Below are positions 1 through 13,020 of a stretch of 64,000 nt of DNA, in pieces. Under the pieces are notes generated by a model. That model did not search any database. It saw nothing but the letters and a program-made list of their open reading frames with translations, and was not told the origin of the DNA. The stretch is taken from NCBI GenBank assembly GCA_025506515.1, contig CM046443.1, forward strand, positions 24,989,060 through 25,053,059, in the 5' to 3' direction. The translations under genes and the position numbers were made by a program. The stretch's first letter is position 1. Each line of letters opens with the position of its first letter. Source of the DNA: Flaveria trinervia. Taxonomy: Eukaryota; Streptophyta; Magnoliopsida; Asterales; Asteraceae.

Positions 1-1730
1 GATCATCAATAGGATGGATGAGGTGTTCTTCCTTATCCTTCTTTGTAGTGGTCACTATTATTATACATCATTCTTCTGCTTTGGGCAGTGGGTCAGCAGT
101 TGGAACCTCTTGCTCATCAGTACCACATCTTGGTTGTCTCACAAACATAAGAGTGTGGTGGAGCAATTTCATTGGTTCACAACCCACTTTTTTTATTACA
201 CAACTTTGAGTGGGAGGATGATGCAATGATGGTGATGAAGTTATGCTCTTCAATAACATACTTCTTTGATTTAGCCTTAACTATTACTAGCAGGGCTTGA
301 GCCTCGGTCAACTTGGAGATTAAATATCTTATTTGAGCCCTATACTTTGAATGTTCATGTTTTAAAGAAGAAACATTGTTCTATAACTCTTTAATTTTGA
401 GTTTGTAGTCAGATTACGCTCTCTTAAAATCAAATTTTAGTATATTTAAGGACTTAATATCATGTTTGATTTCCATGTTGTAGTCCTGATATAGTTTAAC
501 CTTAGCAATACACGCTGGGGTATAGAGATGTTCATATACTTTATTATCTTTAGTTCCATCATGAGAGCTTGAGCAGGAGTGATATCTTGCACCATAAAGT
601 TCCAGTCAACTTCTTGAGCAACAGTAGTTGTTTGTTGTTCAGTTGGTTTGACAATAGCTTTTAGAGTGGCAGGATGTTAGGAGGCTTAAGTGGCTTCAGG
701 ATTGGACTTTGGTGCCTTGTATTCCCTTGCAAAGTGACCAAGTTGGTTGCAGTTGTAACACTTGGCCTTTGACTTGTCAAACTCAAATTTCATATTGGTT
801 GATTTTGAGGGAACTGTCTTCTAGTTCTTTTAAAGAACGTCTTTGATTAGTAGGCTAAAATAGCCATTTGTTGGATAATGTCCATATATTCTACATCGCC
901 TGGGTTGAAGCACTTGAGATCATCAAAACAGAATTGAAAATATCTAGAGTTCCCATTTCCTGAAACAAAGGCGTAAGTATCCCGAAAATGACTTAGTTGA
1001 GCCTGTTGAGACTTGGGTGTCTCAGGAAAAATGATGTCAGGCCCAGATGATGATTATGGCAGCTAGCGGTAGTACATGTACAACTCGGGCTAGGGATATC
1101 TTGATCCTTCAGCAACATGTAGAGCATTGCTGAAAAGAAGGTTTGAGCTTCTGTTCATGGCTTCTCTGAATTTCCATCTACATACGTATCCATCAAGGAT
1201 GCCATATAATTCAATCATGGTGAGAGTGTTAAGATTTTCAATTCACTTGATTGAGACATTGTAAAAAGTCCACTCATAAGGAAGTGCACTCATGAATGTC
1301 TCTCTTCCCAATCACTCCCATAAACTAAAGTATACATCTCTCGTGGACTCTTTGGAATTAGTGAAACAGGAGTACATCAATGTCAAAGCATCAAAGATTT
1401 CTTTGGCAGTCTTACAGTGCAGAAAGCCTACCATTATGGAGTTTGGTATTGTTGTAAACAGCATTGTCATGGCTTTATAGCCGATGTCCATCTTCTTGGA
1501 GTCTGCATTGTAGTAGTCTTCAACAACTTTCGTAATCATGACACCATTTCTAGCAGGGGACTTCACCTTTGGCTTGTAAGGACCGTGAGTGATTGACCTC
1601 CATATTTTGTTGTATTGATACTTAATGAAACATTCAATACGTTTGCACCAGGCTCTAAAATTATTAGGGGTGATAATTGGAGCCTTAGTCACAGTTCCCA
1701 TCTCAAATTTAAAGGATTTCTAGCTAAGAG
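1..1730 (-). pseudogene. Copia gag fragment, degenerate
   Basis: Read on the minus strand this is the gag part of a Copia element. Its longest open piece (1312-1701) starts MGTVTKAPIITPNNFRAW and continues through a capsid-like helical region with AKEIFDALTLMY, as in plant Copia gag (UBN2-type). Further downstream (719-760) lies a zinc knuckle, CYNCNQLGHFARE, whose final cysteine codon reads Tyr (719-721), so the CCHC box is broken. Below about position 450 the frame resembles the coiled-coil tail that also follows the zinc knuckle in the two larger Copia copies of this window. Stops and frameshifts break it throughout. It belongs to a different family from Copia A and B, because the gag residues are only distantly similar. 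Protease and later domains would lie left of the window. Confidence 0.75.
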
Positions 1731-1813
1731 CCATGTTGAGTGAAATGAGTGAATGAGTGAAGAAACAAGTTGATTTGGGATGGTAATATCTCATAAATTA
1801 AAAGCCTAAAAAA

Positions 1814-1824
1814 CTCTAGTACCA
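1814..1824 (-). promoter_or_regulatory. degenerate primer binding site (initiator Met tRNA type)
   Basis: On the minus strand the sequence reads TGGTACTAGAG, a diverged form of the TGGTATCAGAGC site seen intact in Copia A. It lies about 110 bp upstream of the gag start, next to the presumed LTR end. Confidence 0.5.
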
Positions 1825-1830
1825 ATTACA

Positions 1831-2665
1831 TGATCAGTGTTGGCCTCTTAACACAAGATTTGTCTCTCAAACTCACTTGAACACACTCAAAAGATGAAAC
1901 ATAATCTCTTAATTAAATTGATGATAATATACTAAGTTAATGAACACAAGAATGGTTTTCAAGATACTTGTATATATTACTTCTCAACTCAAAGTTACAA
2001 GATTCTTACAAGCATATGTGAATGAGTTATATTGATAAACTATATATACTACTATCTACAACCGATTATACTTAGATAACCAGCTGGAACTTACAACTAG
2101 ACAAATACTACAAAGCTAGAAGTAAGGTATCCAAGATAAAATACTATCCTAGATTAGGTAGTCACGACAGGTCTATGACTTACATTTTCTCACCAACCAA
2201 AGTTGGTAAATGTACTAACTGATAAAAAGTGAACAATGAATAAACTATAGTCAACTACATGGGCGTGGGAAAGCACCATGTAGTATATATTAGAGTTGAC
2301 AGTCTGTGTCAATTAGACCATACTATGGTCCACTGGTTCATAGTTGGTTTTTCCAATGGTTAAAAGGATTCGGAAGAATAAGTTCTTCCGGAGCCTTTTA
2401 CACTTCAGAAGAATCAACTTCTTTTGAGACTTCTGCTAGTCTTCAAGCTTTTATTTTTCAAAAGTCTTTGTCTTAAATCTTCTAAGTTTTTTACATCAAA
2501 AGAAGAACTGCTTAGCCTCGGAAGACTGAGTTCAATCTTTGGAAGTTCTTCATCTTTAAGCTTTGGAAGATCTTCAACTTAACTTCGGAAGTGTATCTTT
2601 GTCTTTGGAAGTCTTTATTTAGTTGTACACAAAATCTTTAAGTGTTATTTTGGTTGTACCAGCCT
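1831..2665 (-). repeat. probable 5' LTR (part) of the 1-1730 Copia remnant
   Basis: The position next to the PBS-like site implies an LTR in minus orientation. The low-coordinate edge is near 1831 (TGATCAG) or 1838 (TGTTGG). The outer edge is not certain because no matching TSD is available. Positions 2360-2640 hold many degenerate copies of a CTTCGGAAG / TTCTTCCG motif on both strands, comparable in style (not sequence) to the palindrome arrays of the other Copia LTRs here. Confidence 0.4.
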
Positions 2666-3041
2666 CATCTAATCCAATATTTTGATCGAGAGAATGGATA
2701 AACTACGAAGAAAATGTTAAAATATGATAGTAAAATTTTTCAGCCAATGTGTTCATTTGAGTCCTCACTCGGATAAGTTTCTATATTCATTTCTTGTATA
2801 AACCTTATCCGGGACTACTTGACTATTTGAGTGATGATGTTTTTTGAGTGGCTAGGCTATCCAAGTCCTTTGGATTGCCTAAGTATATGCATTTTTGTTC
2901 ATGACTAGTCTAAGTTTGGACTTCAATGTGAAATAAAATGATTATCTAAGTGGTATGTTCGTCCTAGTTTAGATCAGTCATTCGAGCTTGTGCTTTCTGT
3001 CAAATTTGATTCCTTGTTTAAGTTATAAATGGTGTCTAAGG

Positions 3042-3106
3042 ACTCATCCGAGACTAATGTACTCATTCAGGACTGATGTACTCATCCGGGACTGATGTAC
3101 TCATCC
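3042..3106. repeat. 19-bp tandem repeat, about 3.4 copies
   Basis: The unit ACTCATCCGGGACTGATGT repeats head to tail at 3042, 3061 and 3080, with a partial copy at 3099. Looser relatives of the unit (CCTTATCCGGGACT and CTCACTCGGATAAG) lie at 2765-2815. The block may belong to the U3 part of the neighbouring Copia LTR. Nothing coding is seen between 2665 and 3500. Confidence 0.7.
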
Positions 3107-3499
3107 TAGTACTTTTATCCATCTGAGTATGGCATACTTATATGAGTTCAGATAATTTCTCAGAGTTATATTAGTGTTTAAGTGTCTGACATTTGGTCAA
3201 AATTTAAATCCTTATTGAACCAACTTACATAAAAAATGTTTTCATGGGTTTTTTGATGAATCATCCTTTTATATCTAATATAAAGACATGATAATGGTAT
3301 TTCTTAAATAGTATGACGTACAGTATAGAGCAAAGCTTTATAGCTGAAAGGATGTAAAGGTTAACAGTTTATCAAGTCTTGCATATAATACAAGAAAAAG
3401 GTTAATGTAATAGAAGCTTAAAGTTTATGTAAATTTTATTGTTAAGGTCCCAAGTCTTGTATAACTATAAAAGATATAAAACCATAATACAAGAAAAAG

Positions 3500-4130
3500 G
3501 TTAACCCTATCCGAATTCCGACTTGATTCAAATAAGGATATATCTATCCGATCCGTATCTATCCGAATTCAATTTGGATCAGATTCAGATATACCGAATA
3601 ATCCGAATTTTTTCGAATAAACCAAATATCATTTTTTTTCTATTTTTTGTTTTCATTTTTTTTCTTTGCTATTTGTTTACGCCCTAACAATTTATAAGTT
3701 TAAAATCAAAATAAAAGATAAAAAACCAAAAATACAGATTTAACTTGAACACAAATTCTAACTAAAACATAATAGGTAATTATACAAAACCTGAATTTGG
3801 AATCTCTAATTTAGAACAACAATCAGCTATTATGTAATTGTTTAGGATTATAGGTCTAGAATGTGTTAAGATTTTTTAGTATTAAATTAAAAACATAATA
3901 GGTAGTTCACTAATGAGTATTAGGCTAGAAACATAGTTGAGTTCTTATTCGGATTAATCGGATATCCGAATAACCCTAGTAAAAAATTTGTGAAATTCAA
4001 AATCCGAATAAGAAATTCGAATTCGGATAAGATTCAATCCAAGTATCCGAATAAAAATTCGGATCGATTTATACAGATTTGGATAGAGATCGGATTTCGG
4101 ATATTTTCTTAATATTGATTTTTTTAACAC
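3500..4130. repeat. ATCCGAAT-rich dispersed repeat (possible non-autonomous DNA element)
   Basis: Both ends are packed with ATCCGAAT / ATTCGGAT on both strands (3505-3615 and 3945-4105), around an AT-rich core. Paired subterminal motifs like these are common in non-autonomous plant DNA transposons. I found no convincing TIR pair or TSD, so the type is open. A 20-bp direct repeat (TACAAGAAAAAGGTTAA) occurs twice about 101 bp apart just before it, near 3389 and 3490. Confidence 0.45.
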
Positions 4131-4398
4131 CCTAATAACCACCAGTATTACCAATAGAATATTAAACGCAATTCACCATGCCGAACGGTGAGTCACTATC
4201 ATTGTTGATCAATCATAGTTTCCCTTGGACATACCAATCGGCACCCAAAATCACAACCAGCCGATTTGAAAAAAATTTAAAACATGTAAAAGTATTCTTA
4301 ATTGAGTTAAGGTCGTACCTTTAAGATGACGAAATTTAATTCATGCTGCTTGGTCTCTTTTCTTTTATGTTAACTCTAGATGAAACAAAATACGCAAC

Positions 4399-5064
4399 TA
4401 GGGCTGCAAACGAACCGAACGAACACGAACAAGGTCTTGTTCATGTTCGTTCATTAAGAAATAAACTTGTTCATGAACTGTTCACGAACACTTATCGAAC
4501 AAGATTTCTTGTTCGGGTTCGTTCATTAAGAAAATGAACATGTTCATGAACTGTTCATGAACTGTTCACGAACACTTACCGAACGCAAACGAACACAAAT
4601 AAAAGCAAACGAACACAAACAACTGTTCATGAACATGATGAACACAAAAAAATTCATAAACACAAACGAATACAAATTATTATAGATTTATTTTAGAATA
4701 AAATTTATATTTTTTATTACAAAAATTACACAAAATTAATAAAAAATAATAAGTAGTTAACATATATATAAAAAAATATTTGATATAATAATCATAAAAA
4801 CAATTAACACAATAATTAAGAATATAAACGAACATTTTATCGAACGTTCACGAACAAACACTAACGAACATAAACGAACACATTATCGACGTTCGCAAAC
4901 ATAAATAAACGAACGCGGATTGTGTTCATGTTCGTTCGTTTAACTAAACGAACGGAATTTTCGTGTTCGTGTTCGTTCATTTACTAAACGAACGAACATA
5001 AACAAACTTCCCGCCGAACGGTTCACGAACTGTTCGTTGAACGTTCAGTTCATTTGCAAGCCTA
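4399..5064. mobile_element. non-autonomous hAT transposon, 666 bp
   Basis: The left end TAGGGCTGCAAACGAAC and the right end GTTCATTTGCAAGCCTA form an imperfect terminal inverted repeat. The element is flanked by a perfect 8-bp target duplication TACGCAAC (4391-4398 and 5065-5072). An 8-bp TSD with this terminus is diagnostic of hAT elements. Subterminal regions are dense in CGAACGAACAC and GTTCATGAAC motifs in both orientations (4405-4660 and 4820-5050), which are candidate transposase binding sites. The core is AT-rich with no ORF, so it depends on a transposase from elsewhere. Confidence 0.88.
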
Positions 5065-5284
5065 TACGCAACTGATATTTGTGTGAAGACTTAGGGATTT
5101 TTATCCCTTCATCCCTAAGTTATATTAAAACCCTTACACCCTCGCATTGGTGTTTAGGAAGGAAATTAATGATACAGGCGCTGAAAATAATGATGATGAT
5201 TGCTTGATAAGGGAGGGGATACTAACTTCTCATGTTTTTCGCTATTTGAAATAATTATTGGATTCCATAAATCGAATAAACTTA

Positions 5285-5588
5285 AGGGAGAGTTTGGTTG
5301 AAAGAAATGAATTGGAATGAAATTGAAAAACTAGTATAATTTTAAAAAAAAAATATGTTTGAGTGAGTAATGAAATGTAAAACCAAGAGAATATTTTACC
5401 TTAAATTCTTTTGGTTGTGGGATTTCAAATTTCTTTTTGAGGTGGAAGGGTTTTGAAATCTCACAACCAAGTGAATTTGAGATAAAATATTCCCTTAGGT
5501 TTACTTTTAATTATTCACTCAAACATAATTTTATTTGAAAATTATACTGGTTTCTCAATTTTATTACATTCATTCCACCAAACGCTCT
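5285..5588. mobile_element. Tourist-type MITE (PIF/Harbinger), 304 bp hairpin
   Basis: The two halves are almost perfect inverted copies over more than 100 bp. The left arm begins AGGGAGAGTTTGGTTGAA; the right arm ends ACCAAACGCTCT. The flanks are TTA on both sides (5282-5284 and 5589-5591), the usual PIF/Harbinger target duplication. It has no coding capacity. A transcript through it would fold into one long hairpin and could be a small-RNA source (inference). Confidence 0.85.
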
Positions 5589-5591
5589 TTA

Positions 5592-8500
5592 AGAAAACTC
5601 ATTTGGTAAATCCACATGAGAGAAAAAGAGGCAAATAAGTGTTTAAGGTGCAGGGATGGGGATAAATGGTAGTGTCATACGCTATAAAATTTATTATATG
5701 TTTTATCTTACAGTTAAAAGTAGATGGGACTTAAAAAGAATTTTAATACCTATTTTAACCAAAAGGTATAATAATTTAATATATACCCACTTAACATAAA
5801 TAATTTAACAATCATTCATGTCAGTGACTAAAACCATGATAAACCCTTCATATAGATGTGAGCAAATCCTTTTTAAAAGCTAGGAATAAAAGCTATAGTT
5901 TAGACAAAGGGAAAAGGGAAAAGGGAAAAGGCCATCCGAATAAGTTAGTCTATTGTATATAAAAGTTGAACACATAAATAAAAATAGATTCAAATGCAAA
6001 CAAGTTGGAATATTGGGTACTATAACTAAGTCTAGTAGTAGAATGCCTAGGGAGAAAAGGGGCCAAACATCAGCCCAAAGTGGGCTATTAAGTTTCTGCC
6101 TCATAAATTGGGCTGTACCCAAATTAAAAATAACAAAGTATAATCTTAAATCTTAATGAAAGGTAAACGGCTGAAAGGGCACAAGAACATAGGTTTTTTA
6201 CTTTTTTGTATCACCAATCAAATAAATAGCAAACTCTTATGCGTAAATTAGGGTTTCACTTTTGCAACTCAATGAAGCTCTTTATCAACATTTAGATATA
6301 ATCAGTAGTACAAGTCTTCACTAGTAATGAATTCATTAGTATTAACATTACTTATTAGCATGAAAATTCTACCGTCAGAAATAAATAAGTTGTAAGCTCT
6401 TAACCATTTCTTTAACTTGAACTCATGAGCATCACATTTATTAACATATTATCAACTTTAAATATTTCATTCATTGTCCTTTTGGGACATTCTGATGATA
6501 AATAATGTATTCTCTTAACCAATTTATGAGAGTTCAAATCATGCAGTGTGCAATTAATAATAGCATATTAGAAGTCGGTAACAAAATAAGTTTGCCCATG
6601 ATAACGGAAGCATTTATAATTCTTCTACTTGAAGATGGATTTATTTTGTAACTAGTCGTCGAAAGTGGAACGCCCTTTTTCTTACGTGGTCCTGCAAAGC
6701 TATCTTGCAATATGTAGTTTTATGCTAATAATACAATTGGTCAAGCTTATCAACAAACCCATACCGGCCCAAAGATGAAAAATACTAATCTTTTTGCCAT
6801 AGATAGATTTAAACAATCATATTATTAAAGAAATAGCTAAGTTCATGACTCTAATACTTATGAATTACTATATATAAAAGTGAATTATGATATATAAACA
6901 AGTTAGAACTTAAACGAATATATTAAAGTCAAACTGAATTTTGATAATTCAAACTATTACTTATTGACAGATTACAATTCATAACAATTTAACTGAGACC
7001 ACTCTTAACTTTCATTATTATTAACAACAATAAATAGGCCCAATAACATAATCATCAAATATTCATGTTTTATTTGCACTCGATTTCGTTCGCAATAGAT
7101 TCAAACTAAATCAAGCTTGAAACAAATATAAATCGAGTGTGAATGTACGATAATTACTATTGGGATTGATATTGGTAATAAAAGTGAAAGTTAAATGTGT
7201 CACTGGCCAAATTAATAGTCCGGATTATTATCGGCAATAAGTAATAGTTTGGATGATTAAAATCCAATCTTCTATAATTAAATGATGAAAGTTAATCATA
7301 GAAACAATTATCACCGGATAACATAATGAAATTAATAATGTAAATATTAAACAACTTTGCTTATTGATTGAGAATCAAGGTAACAATCACAACCACATAT
7401 ATTTTTCTAGAGTTATTACACATAGAATGGATCTTAGCTATCAGTTATCTCAATCATGCTATCCCCTTGAAATCTAAACATACCGAAGACCCTTAAGCAA
7501 GCCTTGTATGCACATGTTTCATATTTTTCTCGCTTGATCATATTTTTTTAGTTCTATTCTTCTCTATATATGTTACTATGTAACATCCATACCATTGATG
7601 TAGAATATTAGAAAGACTTTACTCTATAAGATAAGAATTAAAAAACATATCTTGATGTTTAGGCATATGTTTCATTTAATAATTGTGAATATTGGACTAA
7701 AATTTCATAATCTGTAATTCTGGGGTTAATAATACAAATCGGCTCTCGTATCCAAAATCTAGACAAATGAACTTGAAGATAGATCGAGCATTTGCATTTC
7801 TATATCAAATAAACCACTGCTTCCTTCACATAGAATCAGTTTGTAATAATAGAAAACCTAGAAATATTAATTGTTTTATGAGTGTAGAAGTGTGTGGAAA
7901 TAATTTTCAAGGAGAAATATTCACGCATTCAAGGTGTAAATCATTCTTGAAGGTTGATTTCATCATTTTAAGATCACAACAACTTTTCTTTAGTAGGTAT
8001 CTGGAGTCTGTGCCTTTCAGAAGAAAAAAAATGTGTCTGCAGTTTGTCCTTCAGTTACTTGGTATTTGAAGTAGGTTTTTGTCTAGATAATGCTTTTTAA
8101 ACTATGACCTAACATTTTATGAGTAAAAAACTCCATTCTTCTTAAACATTTTTTATTTACTTACATAGCTTTCTCCTATTTTAATAATGTTACCAAACAG
8201 AGAAGTATTGAAATTAAATGCGTTTGGAATGAGATTCTTTTTTATTAGCTATTACGACTTTCGTATGCGGCCGTAAACAAGTTTGTTGAGATTATCTTTT
8301 TTAACTTGCAAAGTATTGTAATTTAATCTAATTTCTTTCAAGTTAAATTGATAAAATATGATAGAAAATCCTTAAAAATAATTTATGAGTGTCAATTTAA
8401 ATTCTATAAATCGAACTATAATCCATTAACCTATAATAATTTGTGCTGATTATTAAACTTTAAAGTTTCACATTCACCTACAAAGGACAATCTCACTCAT

Positions 8501-10911
8501 TATACTTGATTTCAACTCGATTTGGTTTATAAAAAAAATAGGTTTTCTATTTGGCTTATAATCATAATTGTGAATGAAATCAAGTAGTGTAGATATATGA
8601 GCATGATGCGAGTGTAGTTACTAATAGTAATAAAGTCCAATTAAGAATGAATGTCGCTAGTTATATTGCCGAAAATAAAAATGTGATCGAGTTAAATAAG
8701 TCTTTTAAAGTGACAATGCCACATTTTTAAGACCCTTTAAGCTACTTAGAAGTAACTTTAAATTTGATTTATCTCTAAAAATTCCAAGTGGCAATTAAGT
8801 TGTGCCTATTTATAAAGCAGAACTTTTATACATTTATTACTTTTAGGATTTAACTGTTTCTTTTAATTTCTGATCTTTAATTTCTCTTCATATTTCGGTT
8901 TTTAAAAACTCCAAACATACCCCAACACCTTGTTTAATGTCATCCATGATTTTATATAAGTTTTATTCAACGCCCAATGAGAATACCTACTAGTTTCTTT
9001 TATAGAAACAAATATACCTGTCTTTTTGTGAAAAGTAAGTTATTTAAAGCATGATATTGGCCTTTTTCTTATAAATAACTTGGTTATGTTTTTCTTTTTT
9101 TATGAATAGCAACACCTAGATTGTTAGGATAAATTAATCATAACAACTGTAACCCACAAGTTTTATTATTAATCGCATATCACTTACCATTAGGATGTCT
9201 CTTTGGATGCTAAAAACTTGATCATACGAGGATAAATAGTATCCGGTCCTCCTTAAATTATTAAGGTATATTACTTAAGGGATCTAATTATGTAATTGAG
9301 TTCTATTATATATCTAATCAGACTACACTAATGGGTAATAATATTATACGGTCTTTTTAAAATTGATTACTTATCAAAGACTACACTCATTTTGTAATCG
9401 TGAACCTATTAGTTGAAGGTGACATTGATAATATATATAACTGTATATAAAAAACAAGACTGTTGTCACCTCATGATGACGTTTAAAACTTATATAAAAA
9501 TAAGACATGCTCATAATTTTACAACATTTGCTTGAAGACAAAGAAAAGGGTTGTGCATAACAAAATTATGTTGTTAAAGGTATATCAATTTTGCTATTGA
9601 TACTTTTTTTATGTTACATCTTTTTATATATGTGCACATATAAAGAAATATAGGAATAATAGGATGTAACAATAACCAAAATTGGTGTCCAAATAACCTC
9701 ATGGCGTAAAAGAATTGTATATCATTATAGGTTTTAAGACATAGTAGAAAATAATCCAGAAGAAACCACATGTAAAATCAAAAAATTATATAAAATTGCT
9801 GCAACCAACCCAACTATTTGGGAGAGAAGTTACTTGACAAAGAGGATAGGAAGCTTCCACGTTCATTATATTAATTCCACATGTTTCATGTTTTAAAATA
9901 CACCATAATTAGCGTGATGATCGGTCCTCTACACCAAAGTTGGTTGCTTTTCAACCACATTACATCCATTTTATTTTATATTTTATCTTTAGAATTTAAA
10001 TTTTATTACATCTATTTATGCTTTTCTCGAATTAGTTTTATCCTTTCTCAAATGGGACCCATGACATAGAGTGGAAAGCAAACACAACCATACACATTTA
10101 AGTTTTATGTGTCAATAATATTGTTTTAGAAGCACCATAAACAAATAATCTATACTAGACAAGGGTTAAACTCTATGAAAGTGGGCTTTTTTATAATTAG
10201 GTATCCACTAGATGATCATCTAAGATTAAACTAAATGACACATGCATATTCTATTATATATTTACATGTTAAAGGGTGTTACCCGAATTCTCTAGACAGC
10301 ATGATGGGAAAAGATGATACTATTGATGTGATTTGTCATGGTATACATTTTTATAACTTGAAACATAAGAAAAATAAAAAAAAAATTTAATAATCAACGG
10401 TAGGTATATTTTTCTGACCACAATATTTAGAGGTTAATCAATGGTTGTATTAGACGTGTCATGTATTTATTTTTACTCAATGGCACTCCTAAGGGGAGTG
10501 GGATGGGCGACTGTTGACGCCCGAATTGTTTTATTTTTTATATATTTTAAAGTAATTGTCATTTTCATGTCACATTTTATTAAATTTGTTATTTCAATAC
10601 AAAAATTATTTTCTTATCATTTCAATCATTGTAGCTTACAAAACATTATCATTTTCATATATCTACTTTACTAACACGATAATAATCTCCGTTAAATGTA
10701 AGGTTACACTAGTTTTTATTCGAAGCTCACGCTATGGTCCCCAAAGAGGAGATAACGATACTCATGATTTCTTTTCCAATGGTTCTTATTTATCGATTAT
10801 GGGATTCTAGTAGTAAAAATATGGGAAATGTTCAAATAAAACTACTTTTAAAAATAAAACGTGTATTCAACTATCAATCTTCTTAATCAATATCGAAATC
10901 AAATTATAATG
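5592..10911. other. AT-rich stretch without identifiable genes
   Basis: Five kilobases in which I see no ORF with recognisable protein similarity, no RNA gene and no complete mobile element. The few open frames (for example 7767-8069 plus) look like chance ORFs. The segment 9122-9560 begins TGTTAGGATA and ends ATAACA like a short LTR, but its flanks do not match. Read on the minus strand, 6295-6445 has a short coding-like run that I could not assign. Confidence 0.6.
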
Positions 10912-12784
10912 TGTAACACCCGGAAAATTTTGAAAGAAAGAATAAAAGGAGAAAAAAAGAAAAAAAGTAATAAAACCCAAGTTGAGGGGTTAAATGTGTA
11001 AAAGGGTAAAATAATAAAATAGTTGGTACAAAAGCAACATGGCCGCCCACTCCATCTTACATCAACTTTTTTCTATGGTTTCAGAGAGAGAAAGCAAAAG
11101 AACTCTTGAATTTTGAAATGAGAAGAAGAATTCGAATTTGAGGTTAGTATCTAGTGTTTTGAAGTGTTCTTGATTGATTTTCAGTCTTGGGTATGTGCTT
11201 ATGTGTTTTGTGTGTGTTCAATTATGTGTTTGTGGTTTGTTTAGGTGTTTGAACTCATTGAGCATTCGGGTTTGAAGAAGTCATACACGAAAGTTGCAAG
11301 AGGTGAGTTTCTAGATCCCCGTTTTTACATGTTTTAACTTGTTTTGGGGCTAGAAATACATGTTATAATGTTTTTATTTTGTTGGATGTGTGTACCTGTA
11401 TGTATATGTGTGTGTATATGGGTGGGTGTATGTAGGGAATAATTTTTGCTTATGTTCATGTTTATGGGAATGTTTACATGGCTAGTATGCTAGAACTAGG
11501 CTAGAATATGTTAAAATAATGATTTGGGAACTGCTTATAATGTTACTTATAAGTTATTTGTTCATGCGCCTTAACAGTAGCTTCTGCGCCCAACTGCCTA
11601 AATGTCTAAGTGTGCCCATGCGCTTGAAGCTCATGTGCCCCAATAGTGCTCGAACGCCTAACTGCCCATGCGCCTAAGTCAGGCCCATGCGCGTAGAACT
11701 TTGCCTAGGCAACTAAGTGTTGGCCATGCATCTATGTAGTGCTTATATGCCTAAAGACTTAGAAAATATTCTGAAATTTTAGGAAAAAGGAAATTTTAGG
11801 CTATGACTTGGGATGTTCCCGGGGATGATGTATAATAATTACATGATGTTGTGAAGATGTGTGATGATGTTATGTATGTTTTTTTATTCTGTTATCTACA
11901 TGTTTCTTATTATGTATTATTCCATGGCTTTACGTGGTATGTTAATGCTAATAAACGTAAAGTATTATGTAATGAAAGCGGAAATTAATAATGATGAAAA
12001 GTGGAACATAAGGAAGAATGAATGAAAGAATGAATGAACGTATGAAAAGTCTTGCAAGCAAATGAAAGGAGGTGCACACACAATGAAGGTGTTAGCTCAA
12101 CTGTGTATGGTTTAGCTAACCCATAAGGATGCACACAGGAGTCTAGTCTTTGCGATTGACCATATGTATGGGACCTTTGTCGCTTGCCTCAATACTGGTG
12201 CCTGACTAGGGCATTATGTTTGAAGTCTATTTATAAACTTTGGCCCAGGCCCGCCTTGCGCATGATGTTGGAGTATAGCACACGGCATTGGTCCAGATTA
12301 AAAGTGAAAGATAATGATGAATATACGATGTAAAAGAATGCGAATGAGGACGAATGATAATCAAAGATAATAATAAGATTATCTATGTGTACGTATGATG
12401 TATGATCGTGAATGAATGTAAAGGATGGTTTTAAACAAAGTAAAGTATTATCTATTTTATAAAACTAGAACTCACTTAGCAATGCTGACTTTTATGTATT
12501 TTCTAGTTGGCAGGTAAGAGTTGTTGAGGATGGCATGGGTGCAGCTACTTGGCTAGTTTTGGATGACATCCATTCTATATAACAATGATGTTTTGCGTTG
12601 TAATGCAAACAAAAGATATTTTTGTTACAGTTAACAATATTGTATTATTTTGCAAAAGCAATTATTAATATATAAAATGGTTTGTTGAGTTATTCCGCTG
12701 CAAATTTTAGTAATGTAAATGTAAGTTTTATATTTTATGTGCGATGATTGACCAACTGTGAGTGTTTTGGAACTGGGCCTTACA
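10912..12784 (+). mobile_element. solo LTR, 1873 bp (same family as the LTR at 43730-45631)
   Basis: It begins TGTAACACCCGGAAAA and ends GGGCCTTACA, the TG...CA borders of an LTR. The flanks TAATG / TAATA match at four of five bases and are probably a decayed TSD. No internal domain is attached. The family link to 43730-45631 rests on matching ends and on a shared internal stretch (AGGTGAGTTTCTAGATCCCC and following, near 11301). Positions 11560-11730 hold a degenerate array of CATGCGCCTAA-type units related to the arrays in the Copia LTRs. The TGTAACACCC start and the length suggest a Ty3/Gypsy origin (inference). The next 230 bp (12785-13015) are AT-rich without features. Confidence 0.8.
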
Positions 12785-13020
12785 TAATAAAAACTTTGTT
12801 AGGGGCGTATTTTAGGAATAGTTATTTTTGTTGACTTTTTGTGAATTCTTCTATTTTTTAAAATGTTCATAACTTTATGTACAATATTATTTTTTTACAA
12901 AAATTACACAATAAGAGTATTTTTATCTTTATAATGAATACCATATTGTTATACAAAAATATAATAAACTTTTTTTACGTTTTTTTAATAATATCTTGTC
13001 ATTGTGTCTTCTAATGCAGT

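Noticed and set aside
6295..6445. Coding-like run on the minus strand (contains KCDAHEFKLKKWLRAYN)
   Set aside because: Too short, surrounded by stops in all frames, and I could not place it in a family; may be a gene or element relic or chance.
7767..8069. 100-codon plus ORF in the featureless 5.6-10.9 kb stretch
   Set aside because: No domain or family resemblance, AT-driven composition, no promoter or conserved neighbour; treated as chance.
9122..9560. Possible short solo LTR beginning TGTTAGGATA and ending ATAACA
   Set aside because: The 5-bp flanks (TAGAT and AAATT) do not match and no family partner is visible in the window.
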